Shown: piece by piece, positions 38,802 to 49,474 of the stretch
Layout of the letters: each line of letters opens with the position of its first letter
How positions within the stretch are numbered: the stretch's first letter is position 1
NCBI RefSeq assembly: GCF_014652555.1
Contig: NZ_BMZA01000001.1
Location: 296,147 to 360,146 of the forward strand
Direction of reading: 5' to 3'
Origin: Novosphingobium colocasiae
GTDB taxonomy: Bacteria; Pseudomonadota; Alphaproteobacteria; Sphingomonadales; Sphingomonadaceae
DNA length: 64,000 nt
Notes under the pieces: model-generated
Told to the model about the DNA's origin: nothing
The model's input: only the letters and a program-made list of their open reading frames with translations
Databases searched by the model: none
Program-made: the position numbers and the translations under genes

Positions 38802-40000
38802 CGGTGCGCTCCCGCCTGCGCGGCTTTCCAGTCCCGCTTGATCTTTTTGGCAAGGCTCCACTTGTGGACTTCGGTGGGGCCGTCATAGATGCGGAAGGAG
38901 CGGATTTCGCGAAACACCTGTTCGACCACGGTGTGATCGGTCACGCCGCTGCCCCCCATCACCTGCACGCAGCGATCGGCCACGCGCATCAGCGCTTCGG
39001 ACACCGCGACTTTCGCCATCGAGCTTTCGACCGTCCCCAGCGCTCCGGTATCGAGCACGTCGGCGCACCAGTCGATCATCAGTTCGGCCTGCTTCAGGTC
39101 GATCATGTTTTCGGCCAGCATGAAGCCGACGCCTTCGTGATCGATCAGCGTCTTGCCGAAGGCGATGCGGCGGTTGGCATAATCCGTCGCGATTTCGTGA
39201 GCGCGCCAGCATGCCCCGAGCCAGCGCATGCAGTGCGACAGCCGCGCCGGCGACAGCCGCACTTGCGCATAAGTGAATCCTTCGCCGGCATTGCCCAGCA
39301 TCTGGTCGGCCGGGATACGCAGGTTGTCGATGGTCACTTCGCAGTGGCCGCCGGGCATCGAGTTGTCGATGGTGTTGGGGACGTGGGTAACGATGATCGC
39401 CGGATCAGGCAGGTCGACGAGGAACATGCAGGCCCCGCCCTTGCTGTCATCCTCCTCGGAGCGGGCCATGACGATGCCGACCTTGGCACCCTGCGCTCCG
39501 GTGCTGAACGCCTTCTTGCCGTTCACCACCCAGTGGTTGCCGTCGCGACGGCAGGTGGTGATCATCATCGACGGGTCAGACCCCGCGCCCTGCAGGCTGG
39601 CGGGTTCGGTCATGAAGAAGCACGACCGCCCGCTGCCGGATACCAGCGGATCGAGGAACCGCCGCTTGATCTCGGCACTGCCGACCTTGCCCAGGAGGTA
39701 CATGTTGCCTTCGTCAGGCGCGGCGGTGTTGCACGCCAGCGGCCCCAGCGGCGACAGTCCGGTCCTGATCAGCACCTGCGCGGTTTCGCGCTGGTTGAGG
39801 TGGCTGCCGTCCGCGAGGATATGCGGGGTCAGGACGCCGGCCTCGCGGGCCAGCGCCTTGAGTTCCTCGACCAGTTCCTCGGTCGGGCAGTTGTGATGGT
39901 CGCGGCGCGGGTCCTTCTCGTAAGGGATCACGACATCGCGGACGAAGGCTTCGACCTTCGCCGCGATCGCGGCCGTTCGCTCCGCGCCGATCCCGCTCAC
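38798..40000 (-). CDS. acyl-CoA dehydrogenase family protein (ACAD10/11-LvaC type)
   Basis: A 400-residue flavoprotein with the FAD-binding segment CFFMTEPASLQGAGSDPSMM, DGNHWVVNGKKAFSTGAQGA, and the C-terminal QVMGGSGVTDHTVVEQVFRE. Overall pattern and its coupling to an APH-type kinase match the ACAD10/11 branch rather than beta-oxidation dehydrogenases. It may act on a phosphorylated hydroxyacyl-CoA. The start is a GTG overlapping the SDR stop (GTGA), the same coupling as at its own end. Confidence 0.9.
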   Translation of the reverse strand: MSGIGAERTAAIAAKVEAFVRDVVIPYEKDPRRDHHNCPTEELVEELKALAREAGVLTPHILADGSHLNQRETAQVLIRTGLSPLGPLACNTAAPDEGNMYLLGKVGSAEIKRRFLDPLVSGSGRSCFFMTEPASLQGAGSDPSMMITTCRRDGNHWVVNGKKAFSTGAQGAKVGIVMARSEEDDSKGGACMFLVDLPDPAIIVTHVPNTIDNSMPGGHCEVTIDNLRIPADQMLGNAGEGFTYAQVRLSPARLSHCMRWLGACWRAHEIATDYANRRIAFGKTLIDHEGVGFMLAENMIDLKQAELMIDWCADVLDTGALGTVESSMAKVAVSEALMRVADRCVQVMGGSGVTDHTVVEQVFREIRSFRIYDGPTEVHKWSLAKKIKRDWKAAQAGAHR

Positions 40001-40761
40001 TTGGGAGCCATCCGGATCGCGCCGTCGAGGCGGATGACTTCGCCGTTGAGCATCGGGTTCGTGACGATCTGCTCGACCATCAGCGCATATTCGTCCGGCT
40101 TGCCGAGACGGGTGGGGAAGGGGACCTGCTTGCCTAGCGAATCCTGCGCCTCCTGCGGCAGCGAGGCGAGCAGCGGGGTCAGGAAGATGCCCGGCGCAAT
40201 GGTCATCACCCGGATGCCATAGCGCGAGAATTCGCGCGCGATAGGCAGGGTCATGCCGACCACGCCGCCCTTCGACGCGGCATAGGCGGCCTGGCCGATC
40301 TGCCCGTCGAACGCGGCGACGCTGGCGGTATTGACGATAACCCCGCGCTCTTCCGGCCCTACCGTCTCGCTATCGTGGATGCGCGCGGCGAATTTCGACA
40401 GCACGTTGAACGAGCCGATCAGGTTGATGGTGATGATCTTGGAGAAATCGGCCAGCGGAATGGCCTTGCCATCGCGGCCGATGACCTTGGCCGGCGGGCC
40501 GATGCCGGCGCAGTTGACGAGGATGCGCGCCTTGCCGTTCAGCGCTTCGGCTTCCGCGATCGCAGCGTCCACCGCCGCCTCGTCGGTCACGTTGAGCTTG
40601 ATGAAGTGGCCCCCGATGTCTTTCGCGTGAGCCATGCCGAGTTCTTCGTTGAGATCGAAGATCGTCACTTTGGCCCCCGCCCGCGCCAGCCGCGCCGCAG
40701 TCGCGCCGCCCAGCCCCGATGCGCCGCCGGTGACGATGGCTGCCTGTCCGTTGATTTCCAT
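39997..40761 (-). CDS. SDR-family oxidoreductase (HSD17B10-like 3-hydroxyacyl-CoA dehydrogenase)
   Basis: A 254-residue short-chain dehydrogenase with the cofactor motif VTGGASGLGGATAARLARAG, catalytic YAASKGG and the serine upstream in NTASVAAF. DLNEE after the second strand indicates NAD. The sequence resembles the 17-beta-HSD type 10 group, which oxidises 3-hydroxyacyl-CoA and steroids. It is the first gene of the seven-gene operon, so the promoter should lie in 40762-40950. Confidence 0.92.
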   Translation of the reverse strand: MEINGQAAIVTGGASGLGGATAARLARAGAKVTIFDLNEELGMAHAKDIGGHFIKLNVTDEAAVDAAIAEAEALNGKARILVNCAGIGPPAKVIGRDGKAIPLADFSKIITINLIGSFNVLSKFAARIHDSETVGPEERGVIVNTASVAAFDGQIGQAAYAASKGGVVGMTLPIAREFSRYGIRVMTIAPGIFLTPLLASLPQEAQDSLGKQVPFPTRLGKPDEYALMVEQIVTNPMLNGEVIRLDGAIRMAPK

Positions 40762-41089
40762 GCTCTTGTCCTCTTTTCCCTGAATAGTCCGGCCCGACGA
40801 CGGGCTTGCGGGGCTTTCACATCACATTGCGCGCGCGATGGCCATGCGTAGTTATCGCGGGCCTGATCGGCGGCATCGACCGGCAAAAACTCACCCGTTC
40901 GATCATTATGCACTCATGAGTGTAATGTGCCTTACACGGTTTTCTGTCAAGCAGGATCGCACCTGCGCTGACAACGCGGACCGGGACGTAGGTCTAAGGC
41001 TGCATGGACAAATTCAGGAGTGGGGAAATGACCGAGACTGGTGGAGAGCGGCGTTGCCAGCACCCCGCAAAGCGTTATCCTCAGATGCC
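40762..41089. other. 328-base divergent region before the acyl-CoA operon
   Basis: Holds the presumed promoter of the minus-strand operon. A perfect 12-base palindrome CACTCATGAGTG at 40911-40922 within AT-rich flanks (ATTATG before, TAATG after) is a candidate operator. A 21-codon frame at 41028-41093 (MTETGGERRC...) has GGAGTGGGGAA before it and overlaps the start of the next gene by ATGA, so it could be a leader peptide. Nothing else was recognised. Confidence 0.4.
40911..40922. promoter_or_regulatory. palindromic operator candidate
   Basis: CACTCATGAGTG, 150 bases upstream of the SDR start. Such short perfect palindromes in AT-rich surroundings are typical of TetR- or MarR-type operators. 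No regulator of these families is encoded next to it; the GntR proteins at 27-33 kb are the nearest. Confidence 0.35.
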
Positions 41090-41524
41090 ATGAAAGCCAT
41101 CGAATTGCCCTCCACCGTGCTTGACGCAATCACGCGCTTTTGTGCTGACGGCGACTTGCTTGCAGCGTCTGGCAAGTACGAGGAAGCAATTGCCGAGTAT
41201 AATCGGGCATGGGAGATTGTGCCGGAGCCAAAGAACCAATGGAAAGCAGCCACATGGATTTTGGCTGCCATCGCGGATGCGGCATTTCTCGCGGGCTATA
41301 AGACTTCTGCGCGTGAGGCACTTGAATTCGCGATGGTTTGTCCGGATGCCATTGGAAACCCGTTTCTCCATCTTCGCTTAGGTCAGGTCTTACTCGATAC
41401 TGGGGAACACGACCGGGCCGCCGACGAACTTATGCGTGCCTATATGGGGGCAGGCGCGGATGTGTTCGCCATAGAAGATGAGCGTTACTTGTCTTTCCTC
41501 CGTAGCCGGGCGGCGCTGGGCTGA
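41090..41524 (+). CDS. TPR-like protein, possible orphan immunity protein
   Basis: A 144-residue helical protein with tetratricopeptide-like units (LLAASGKYEEAIAEYNRAWE; LGQVLLDTGEHDRAADELMR) and a C-terminal AYMGAGADVFAIEDERYLSF. I remember proteins of this type beside Rhs or other polymorphic toxins as immunity proteins; no toxin is next to it here. The ATG before KAIELPS is chosen as it overlaps a short upstream frame. GC is lower than that of the surroundings, suggesting transfer. It has no link to the divergent operon. Confidence 0.6.
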   Translation: MKAIELPSTVLDAITRFCADGDLLAASGKYEEAIAEYNRAWEIVPEPKNQWKAATWILAAIADAAFLAGYKTSAREALEFAMVCPDAIGNPFLHLRLGQVLLDTGEHDRAADELMRAYMGAGADVFAIEDERYLSFLRSRAALG

Positions 41525-41622
41525 ATGTTCGCAACGGGACGCAAACAGTCGTTTAAATTTTCCAAGCCGCCCAGGAGTGCAGGAAGGCCTGCCGCCCGCG
41601 GCGCGCGCCTGAGGTTTTCAGG

Positions 41623-42195
41623 TCAGGTGCGCTTCGCAACCCCGTGGCGGGCGCGGCCGCGGTCGCTCATCGTTTCGATGCTGCCCGGCCAGAACGGGGC
41701 GTCGAATCCGGCGGTAAGCCGGGCGATCCGCCAGGTCTCACCTTCCTTGCGGTAGTGGACGCGATAGAACCCGGTGGTTTCCAGCTTCACCGCCGTGCCG
41801 TCAGCCCCCATCAGCAACAGGTAGCTGAGCGTGGTGGCGGTATCCGCGTCCTGCGCCTCAACCAGCGTGTTGAGGATCATGTGGCGGCGCTGGTCGTGCT
41901 GGTGCGGCCAGAAGCCGGCAAGCCACTGGCGGACCTTCTCCCGGCCTTCGAACGGGCCGATCGGGATCTTGCCCAGCACGTTGCCCTCCCAGATGCCGTC
42001 CTCGGTGAAGCAATCGGCCAGCAGGTCCTCCTGCCGTTCGTCATAGGCCCAGCAATAGCGGGCGATGCGTTCGCAGATCAGGTGGCGGTCGAGCGCGCCC
42101 GCATCGCCCTTGGCGGGCAGGGCCGGGCCCAGGGCCAGAAGCCCTGTGCGATGGGCCCAGGCGGGGACGGGATCGCTCGGCGTCGTGTCAGTCAT
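41623..42195 (-). CDS. SnoaL/NTF2-like family protein
   Basis: A 190-residue protein with an NTF2-like cone fold: ICERIARYCWAYDERQEDLL, FTEDGIWEG, HMILNTLVEAQDADTATTLS and a C-terminal TTGFYRVHYRKEGETWRIAR. The family includes dehydratases, isomerases and small-subunit-like proteins; aromatic-ring hydroxylase beta subunits share the fold. Substrate unknown. It is divergent from the DUF7064-like gene at 42432 and could belong to the same pathway. Confidence 0.8.
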   Translation of the reverse strand: MTDTTPSDPVPAWAHRTGLLALGPALPAKGDAGALDRHLICERIARYCWAYDERQEDLLADCFTEDGIWEGNVLGKIPIGPFEGREKVRQWLAGFWPHQHDQRRHMILNTLVEAQDADTATTLSYLLLMGADGTAVKLETTGFYRVHYRKEGETWRIARLTAGFDAPFWPGSIETMSDRGRARHGVAKRT

Positions 42196-42431
42196 CAGCC
42201 TCTCCCGCCATCTGGTTCTGGTATCGGGGTGAAGCTTATCCGGGGCTGATCAGGACCTCAACACAAATCCGACAAAATATCAGAAAACTAAATACTTTCG
42301 GCGTGCAAGCGTTTCGCAAAAACTGGAAAAAGGGACTGTTGTCTCCGAAGAAAAGCGATAGAACGCAGGATATGGGCGCGGTCTTGTTGAGAGAGGAAAG
42401 CGCGCCAGGCAGCGACAAGAAGGTTTGGGAC

Positions 42432-43361
42432 ATGGATACGATAACGCAGGAATTCGCGCGGTTTCCGGCAGAGCATGCCATGCGCCACAAGTTGCGTGCC
42501 GATGGCCGCGAATCGCTTGCGCATATGCTGTTGTTTCCCGAGCAGGGGATAGCGGGGTTCATCTACCCCTCGGTCCGCGCCACCGGCCCGGCCAAGGCCC
42601 GCACGCATCTGTTCGGCCCCGGCCTGCCCGAACCGGTGGCGGAGGAAGTGGAACTGCCGGTCAGCGCCCAGATGGACTTCGACGACTGGAGGATGGGCCC
42701 GCTGACGATGGCGGTGCGCGAACCGTACAAGCTGGTCGATCTGGAATGGCAGGGCGAACGCATCCAGTTCAAGGGTCGCTACGAAGCGCTGCACCCGCCT
42801 TATGCCTTCAGTTCGCACCCGGACGGCAATCCGCCCTACTACGGCGATGACCGGACCGAACAGCACGGCCGGCTCAACGCCGATGTCACGATCGACGGCA
42901 AGAGCTTCCACCACGAAGGCTTCCTTATCCGCGACCATTCGTGGGGCCCGCGCATCTGGGGGCTCAATCAGCACTACAAGTGGTTCCACGTCACCACCGC
43001 GCACTGTTCGATCCACTTCTTCGAAATGCATTCGTTTGGGGCCACCCACTTGCGCGGGTTTCTCTACAAGGACGGCGTGATGCGCCAGCTTGCCGGGGTG
43101 ACGTACAAGACGCAGTACGATGAAAACATGATCCATCAGCAGGTGAACGCGACCGTTACCGACAGCGATGGCCGCTCGGTCGATGTGGCGTGCCGCACCT
43201 TCACCTCGCTCCAGCTCGATACCTACGATCCGGAAATCTACCTCAACGAGGCTGCCGTGACGGTGGAGATCGAGGGGCAGCAGGGCGTGGGCTGGATCGA
43301 GTATTGCTGGAACCGGAATTACTTCGATTTCGCCCGACGATATGTGACGCAATACGCTTGA
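42432..43361 (+). CDS. DUF7064/DUF7065-like (CrtC/AttH-related) protein, paralogue 2
   Basis: A 309-residue paralogue of the protein at 8988-9947, with LHPPYAFSSHPDGNPPYYGD, DRTEQHGR, IRDHSWGPRIWGLNQHYKWF and a final CWNRNYFDFARRYVTQY. Conservation of His, Trp, Arg and Asn in these blocks suggests an active site, but the reaction is unknown. The ATG before DTITQEF is used because upstream in-frame sequence looks non-coding. A class II aldolase gene starts 108 bases further on, followed by a TauD-type dioxygenase. Confidence 0.78.
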   Translation: MDTITQEFARFPAEHAMRHKLRADGRESLAHMLLFPEQGIAGFIYPSVRATGPAKARTHLFGPGLPEPVAEEVELPVSAQMDFDDWRMGPLTMAVREPYKLVDLEWQGERIQFKGRYEALHPPYAFSSHPDGNPPYYGDDRTEQHGRLNADVTIDGKSFHHEGFLIRDHSWGPRIWGLNQHYKWFHVTTAHCSIHFFEMHSFGATHLRGFLYKDGVMRQLAGVTYKTQYDENMIHQQVNATVTDSDGRSVDVACRTFTSLQLDTYDPEIYLNEAAVTVEIEGQQGVGWIEYCWNRNYFDFARRYVTQYA

Positions 43362-43469
43362 CCGACGGGTAGAATCGGCCAGCCTTTGCCGAGGCCGACC
43401 GGGCGAAAACCCGGCGGTCGCGGCACCGGGCCGGGGTCGTCCGCAGGCGCAGTTTGCTGGGAGTTTGGG

Positions 43470-44261
43470 ATGCTTGCCACTGCCGGAACACGCGACGCGT
43501 CCGCGCCGATGCGCGAAAGGGTCAGCGCCGAAGAATGGGCGGCTCGGGTCGAACTCGCCGCGCTCTATCGCATGGTCCATCACTTCGGCATGACCGATCT
43601 GATCGCCAACCACATCACCATGCGCGTCCCGGGCGAACCGGACCATATCCTCATCAACGCCTATGGCCTGATGTATGACGAGGTCACCGCTTCCAACCTT
43701 TACAAGATCACGCTCGATGGTGATGTGGTGCTCCGGCCGGACGTGGACCTCGGGCTCAACATCACCGGCTATGTCATTCACGGTGCGATCCATCAGGCGC
43801 GGCCCGATCTGCATGTCGTGATCCACACCCACAGCGCGGCGGGGACCGGGGTTTCGGGGATGAAATGCGGGCTGCTGCCGGTGTCGCAGCACGCCGCCTT
43901 GATTGATGGGCGGATCGGCTATCACGATTATGAAGGCGCGGCCTTCAACCTCGACGAGCGCGAACGCTTCGTTGCCAGTCTGGGCAGCGGCAACCTGATG
44001 ATCCTGCGCAATCACGGCCTGATCGCCTGCGGGCAGAGCTGCGCCGAAGCGTTCATCGGTATCTACCGGCTGGAGATGGCCTGCAAGATGCAGGTGGCGG
44101 CGCTGGCCGGCGGGATCGACAATGCGCTGATGATGCCGCCCGAAGCGCTGGAGAATACACGCCGCATCCTGATCGATCACCCGGAGATCGGGGCAGGCAC
44201 CCTGCAATGGCGCGCGCTGCTGCGGCGGATGGAGCGGATCGATCCGTCATGGAAGGAATAG
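43470..44261 (+). CDS. class II aldolase/adducin family protein
   Basis: A 263-residue zinc-dependent aldolase-fold protein. Likely zinc histidines are in VVIHTHSAAGTGV (HTH) and ILRNHGLIACG; the motif DLIANHITMRVPGEPDHILI is typical of the N-terminal part. Family members are fuculose- or ribulose-phosphate aldolases/epimerases or decarboxylases; in secondary pathways they act on beta-hydroxy acids. GGGAG stands before the ATG at 43470. Two bases separate it from the dioxygenase gene, so the two are co-transcribed. Confidence 0.88.
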   Translation: MLATAGTRDASAPMRERVSAEEWAARVELAALYRMVHHFGMTDLIANHITMRVPGEPDHILINAYGLMYDEVTASNLYKITLDGDVVLRPDVDLGLNITGYVIHGAIHQARPDLHVVIHTHSAAGTGVSGMKCGLLPVSQHAALIDGRIGYHDYEGAAFNLDERERFVASLGSGNLMILRNHGLIACGQSCAEAFIGIYRLEMACKMQVAALAGGIDNALMMPPEALENTRRILIDHPEIGAGTLQWRALLRRMERIDPSWKE

Positions 44262-44263
44262 CG

Positions 44264-45289
44264 ATGGCCACGATGCAAGCCACCCGGATCGCCGCGCTCG
44301 ACGATGTGGTCGATTGCCACAAGCTGGGCGAAGGCCGGCCGCCGCTGTTCATCGTCGCGCGCGAAGGGGCATTCGCCGGAATCGCCGAGGCGACCGGCTG
44401 GATCACCCGCCACCGTCCGGCACTCGACGCGCTGATCCGCACGCACGGCGGCGTTGTGCTGCGCGGATTTCCGCTGGCGACATCCGAGGATTTCAGCGCG
44501 GCGATGGGCTGTTTCGAGGAATTTTCCGGCGGCTATCAGGGCGGCGCGGCGGCGCGCCGGTCTGTCGCCAAGGGGGTCTACGAAGCGACGCAGCGGACCG
44601 GCGACCAGTCGATCCCGATCCACCAGGAAATGTTCTATATCCGCGACTACCCGCCGCGCCTTGCCTTCTTCGCACGCAAGGTGGCCGAAAAGGGTGGCGA
44701 GACCAAGATTGCCGACATGCGCGCGATTACCGCCGCGCTGCCGCCAGCGGTGCGGGATCGGCTGGAGGCGCTGGGGATTCGCAACGTGCGCAATTTTGCG
44801 GCCAAGACCGGCAGCGCCCAGCAGGACCGGCTGATGGACAAGCGCGGCTGGGACTTCGCGTTCTACACCGATTCCGAGGTCGAAGTGGATGCGATCTGCG
44901 CACGGCGGCACATGGAGCCGCTGTGGCACGAAGACGGCAGCCTGACCGTGTTCAACCAGGAAGATGCCTTCGTGGTCCACCCGCAAACCGGTGAACGCAT
45001 CTATCGCAGCGGCCTGCATCTGGAGCACTTCTACGGCGGGTCCTACGACAACACCGGTGCCGCCGCCCAGTTGCGCGCCTCGCAGAAGTACCCCTCGGGC
45101 GCGTTCCTGGGCGATGGCAGCGCGCTTTCCGCCGAGGACGATGCGGCGCTCTGCGCGGTGGTGGATCGCTACACCTACCAGTGGCCTTGGCAGGACGGCG
45201 ATCTGATGCTGCTAGACAACCTCCTGACCGGCCACGGCCGCCGGCCTTTCGAGGGGACCCGGGCGACCGAGGTGGCGCTGCTGGACTGA
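44264..45289 (+). CDS. TauD/TfdA-family Fe(II)/2-oxoglutarate dioxygenase
   Basis: A 341-residue oxygenase. The iron triad is seen as HQE in IPIHQEMFYIRDYPPRLAFF and the distal His in LLTGHGRRPFEGTR, where the Arg binds 2-oxoglutarate. Use of Glu in place of the usual Asp (HxE) is found in the clavaminate synthase-like branch. GGAAGGA lies 8 bases before the ATG at 44264. With the aldolase and DUF7064-like gene it forms a small pathway module. Substrate unknown. Confidence 0.9.
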   Translation: MATMQATRIAALDDVVDCHKLGEGRPPLFIVAREGAFAGIAEATGWITRHRPALDALIRTHGGVVLRGFPLATSEDFSAAMGCFEEFSGGYQGGAAARRSVAKGVYEATQRTGDQSIPIHQEMFYIRDYPPRLAFFARKVAEKGGETKIADMRAITAALPPAVRDRLEALGIRNVRNFAAKTGSAQQDRLMDKRGWDFAFYTDSEVEVDAICARRHMEPLWHEDGSLTVFNQEDAFVVHPQTGERIYRSGLHLEHFYGGSYDNTGAAAQLRASQKYPSGAFLGDGSALSAEDDAALCAVVDRYTYQWPWQDGDLMLLDNLLTGHGRRPFEGTRATEVALLD

Positions 45290-45326
45290 GTGCGGGGACC
45301 CCGCGCGTGCCCGGGCTTCATCCAAG

Positions 45327-45396
45327 TTCCGTTCGTGTCGAGCGAAGTCGAGACACTCTGGCGCTGATGTGTCTCGACTTCGCTCGACACGAACGG
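45327..45396. repeat. inverted repeat family B, copy 3
   Basis: The hairpin with CGTGTCGAGCGAAGTCGAGA on the left and the complementary arm at 45371-45396, between the convergent dioxygenase and OYE genes. A 17-base loop separates the arms. It could help end transcription from both sides, though no T tract is present. Confidence 0.85.
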
Positions 45397-45426
45397 TTTA
45401 AGGCCCGTCAATTCGAAGCTCGCGCC

Positions 45427-46553
45427 TCACACCAGCGTGCGCAGCGCCGAGTTGTCGAACGGCTTCAGTTCCCCGATTGCCCCGCGCCGTACCTTTTCCG
45501 CCCAGGCGGGGTCTGACAAGAGGGCGCGGCCGATCGCCACCATGTCGAATTCGCCCCGGGCCATGCGATCGAACAGCGCGTCGATCCCGGTAATGGCGGT
45601 CGGGCGGTTCTCGTAAAGGCTGACAGTCATGTCGAGGTCGAGGCTGACCGAACCGACGGTGATCGTGGGCTTGCCGGTCAGATGCTTCGTCCAGCCTGCC
45701 AGATTGAGATCGGAGCCATCGAATTCGGGCGTCCAGAAGCGGCGCTGCGAGCAGTGGAACATGTCCACCCCGGCATCGGCCAGCGGTGCCAGGAAGGCTT
45801 CGAGTTGCGCCGGGGTGTGCCACGCCTTCGCGCCGTAATCCTGGATCTTCCATTGCGAGAACCGCAACTGGATCGGAAAGTCGGGCGCGGTCGCGGCGCG
45901 AATGGCGCGGATGATGTCGGCGGCGAAGCGGCTGCGATTGGCGGCGCTGCCGCCGTATCCGTCCTCTCGCAGGTTCGTTTCTTCCCAGAAGAACTGGTCG
46001 ATCAGATAGCCGTGCGCGCCGTGAAGTTCCACGCCGTCGCAGCCGATGGCGAAGGCCGAAACCGCAGCGCGCACGAAAGCCTCGCTCACATCGTCGATAT
46101 CGCGCTGGGTCATCGCCCGGCCGACCGGCGTGCCCGGTGCGCCAAGCCCGGACGGGCCGATCGGCTGGCCGATGCCGTCGGGCCGGTCGCCATAGATTTC
46201 GGCGACGTCGCTCTTGGGTGCGGCACCGATGTGCCACAGTTGCGGGATGATCGCGGCCCCGGCAGCGTGGACCTGACGGACGACCTCGGCCCAACCTGCT
46301 AGCGCCGCCTCGCCATGAAAGTCGGGTACACCGGGATCGTTGGACGCGTTGGCCTGCGGGATCCAAGTGCCCTCCGTGATGATCAGCCCCACCCCGCCTT
46401 CCGCACGCCTGCGGTAATAGGCGGCAACATCCGGGCCGGGCACCCCTCCGGGTGACATCCCGCGCGTCATCGGGGCCATGGCGATCCGGTTGGGGATCGT
46501 CGTGCGGCCGATGGTCAGCGGACGGAACAGCAGTTCCGGCGATGCGTGCCCGG

Positions 46554-46557
<4 letters not shown>
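45427..46557 (-). CDS. Old Yellow Enzyme-type NADH:flavin oxidoreductase
   Basis: A 376-residue FMN enzyme. Hallmarks are NRIAMAPMTRGMSPGG, PQLWHIGA, and HGAHGYLIDQFFWEETNLRE with DGYGGS; the C-terminal DMVAIGRALLSDPAW completes the barrel. Enzymes of this family reduce activated double bonds of enones, nitro-esters or dienoyl-CoA. Its start overlaps the stop of the monooxygenase gene (ATGA), so the pair likely works on the same cyclic ketone or enone: reduction of the double bond and Baeyer-Villiger oxidation. Confidence 0.92.
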
Positions 46558-48368
<1,811 letters not shown>

Positions 48369-48408
48369 GACGTTCCTGCTGTTGTTCGTTTGGGCGGAGC
48401 GGGATGGT

Positions 48409-49179
48409 TCAGCGGATGGTCCAGCCGCCGTCGATCACCATCGCGGCACCATGGATGAAACCGGAGGAGTCGCTGGCGAGATAGGTGGCCAGTTCGGCGA
48501 TCTCTTCCGGCCGGCCCATGCGGCCGGCGGGAACGCTATCGACGATGGCCTGCACTTCGGGCGCATCCTTGAGGAAATCGCGGCTCATCGCGGTGTCGAT
48601 CGAACCGGGGCAGATGGCGTTGGCGCGGATGCCGCGCTGGCCGTAGTCGGCCGAAATCTGCCGGGTCAGGCCGATGACGCCATGCTTGGAAACGGTATAG
48701 GCGGTGCCGCCTGCCTGCGCGATCAGCCCCGCCATGGAAGCGAGGTTGACGAACGTGCCGCCGCCGTTCTCCAGCATCGAAGGGATGAAAGCCCGGCTGA
48801 TGAGGAACGGCGCGGTCAGGTTGATCGCCAGCACCCGGTCCCACAGCGCATCGTCGGTATCGGCGGCGGGGCGGAAATCGTCGAGCACGCCGGCGTTGTT
48901 GCAGACGATATCGACCTGGCCCTGCTCGGCCAGCGCCTGAGCCGCCATGGCCGGAATCGCGGCGCGATCCGCCACATCGATGGCGATAGCGGCCGCGCTG
49001 CCCCCTTCAGCAAGAATTTGCTCGGCACAGGCCCAGGCGGCGCTTTCATCCACGTCGCAGCAGAACACGTGTGCGCCTTCGCGGGCGAACTGGCCGGCGA
49101 TGGCATGGCCCAGCCCGCGCCCCGCGCCGGTCACCAGCGCCACTTTGTACTTCAACCGCATCGCGCCTGATCCATGCAT
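48409..49179 (-). CDS. SDR-family oxidoreductase
   Basis: A 256-residue short-chain dehydrogenase with VTGAGRGLGHAIAGQFAREG, catalytic NLASMAG and YTVSKHG, and the C-terminal GAAMVIDGGWTIR. The acidic CCDVDES after strand two fits NAD. GGGAGAG about 11 bases before supports the first ATG at 49179; an ATG 6 codons later is possible. It is the first gene of the SDR-BVMO-OYE unit and would make the ketone that the monooxygenase uses. Confidence 0.92.
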   Translation of the reverse strand: MHGSGAMRLKYKVALVTGAGRGLGHAIAGQFAREGAHVFCCDVDESAAWACAEQILAEGGSAAAIAIDVADRAAIPAMAAQALAEQGQVDIVCNNAGVLDDFRPAADTDDALWDRVLAINLTAPFLISRAFIPSMLENGGGTFVNLASMAGLIAQAGGTAYTVSKHGVIGLTRQISADYGQRGIRANAICPGSIDTAMSRDFLKDAPEVQAIVDSVPAGRMGRPEEIAELATYLASDSSGFIHGAAMVIDGGWTIR

Positions 49180-49474
49180 GGCTTGCCTACTCTCCCGTAC
49201 CTACCGCTGCGCCCGTTGGTCGGGTTCGCCCGGGGCTGGTCAGCAAGCGGCGTGCCAGCCGCGGCATTGCGCCGGGGGATGACGTGAAAACGAGCACGCG
49301 AGGTGCAGGCTGATCCGTCGCATCACCGCCGCGTCGCAAATTGAGACGCGGCGGTGATGGTTCCGGACCGCGAAATCCGCCGCCAACCGCGCCGGGCGGC
49401 GGCTGGCACGGTTTTGGCTAGGACAGGGAGGAAATATGCCCCGGTGCGGGGGCAGCGATGTTCGGGAGAAGGCG
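49180..49474. other. divergent control region between SDR-BVMO and alcohol dehydrogenase operons
   Basis: About 295 bases. It contains the sigma-54 promoter at 49404-49419 and a hairpin CACCGCCGCGTC/GACGCGGCGGTG at about 49326-49357, a possible activator binding site upstream. The reverse-direction promoter for the SDR gene was not recognised. Confidence 0.45.
49404..49419 (+). promoter_or_regulatory. sigma-54 promoter (-24/-12)
   Basis: TGGCACGGTTTTGGCT matches the consensus TGGCACG-N4-TTGCW at all but one position, keeping GG at -24 and GC at -12. It lies 56 bases before the alcohol dehydrogenase start, whose operon encodes an AcoR-type sigma-54 activator with an intact GAFTGA loop. Confidence 0.65.
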
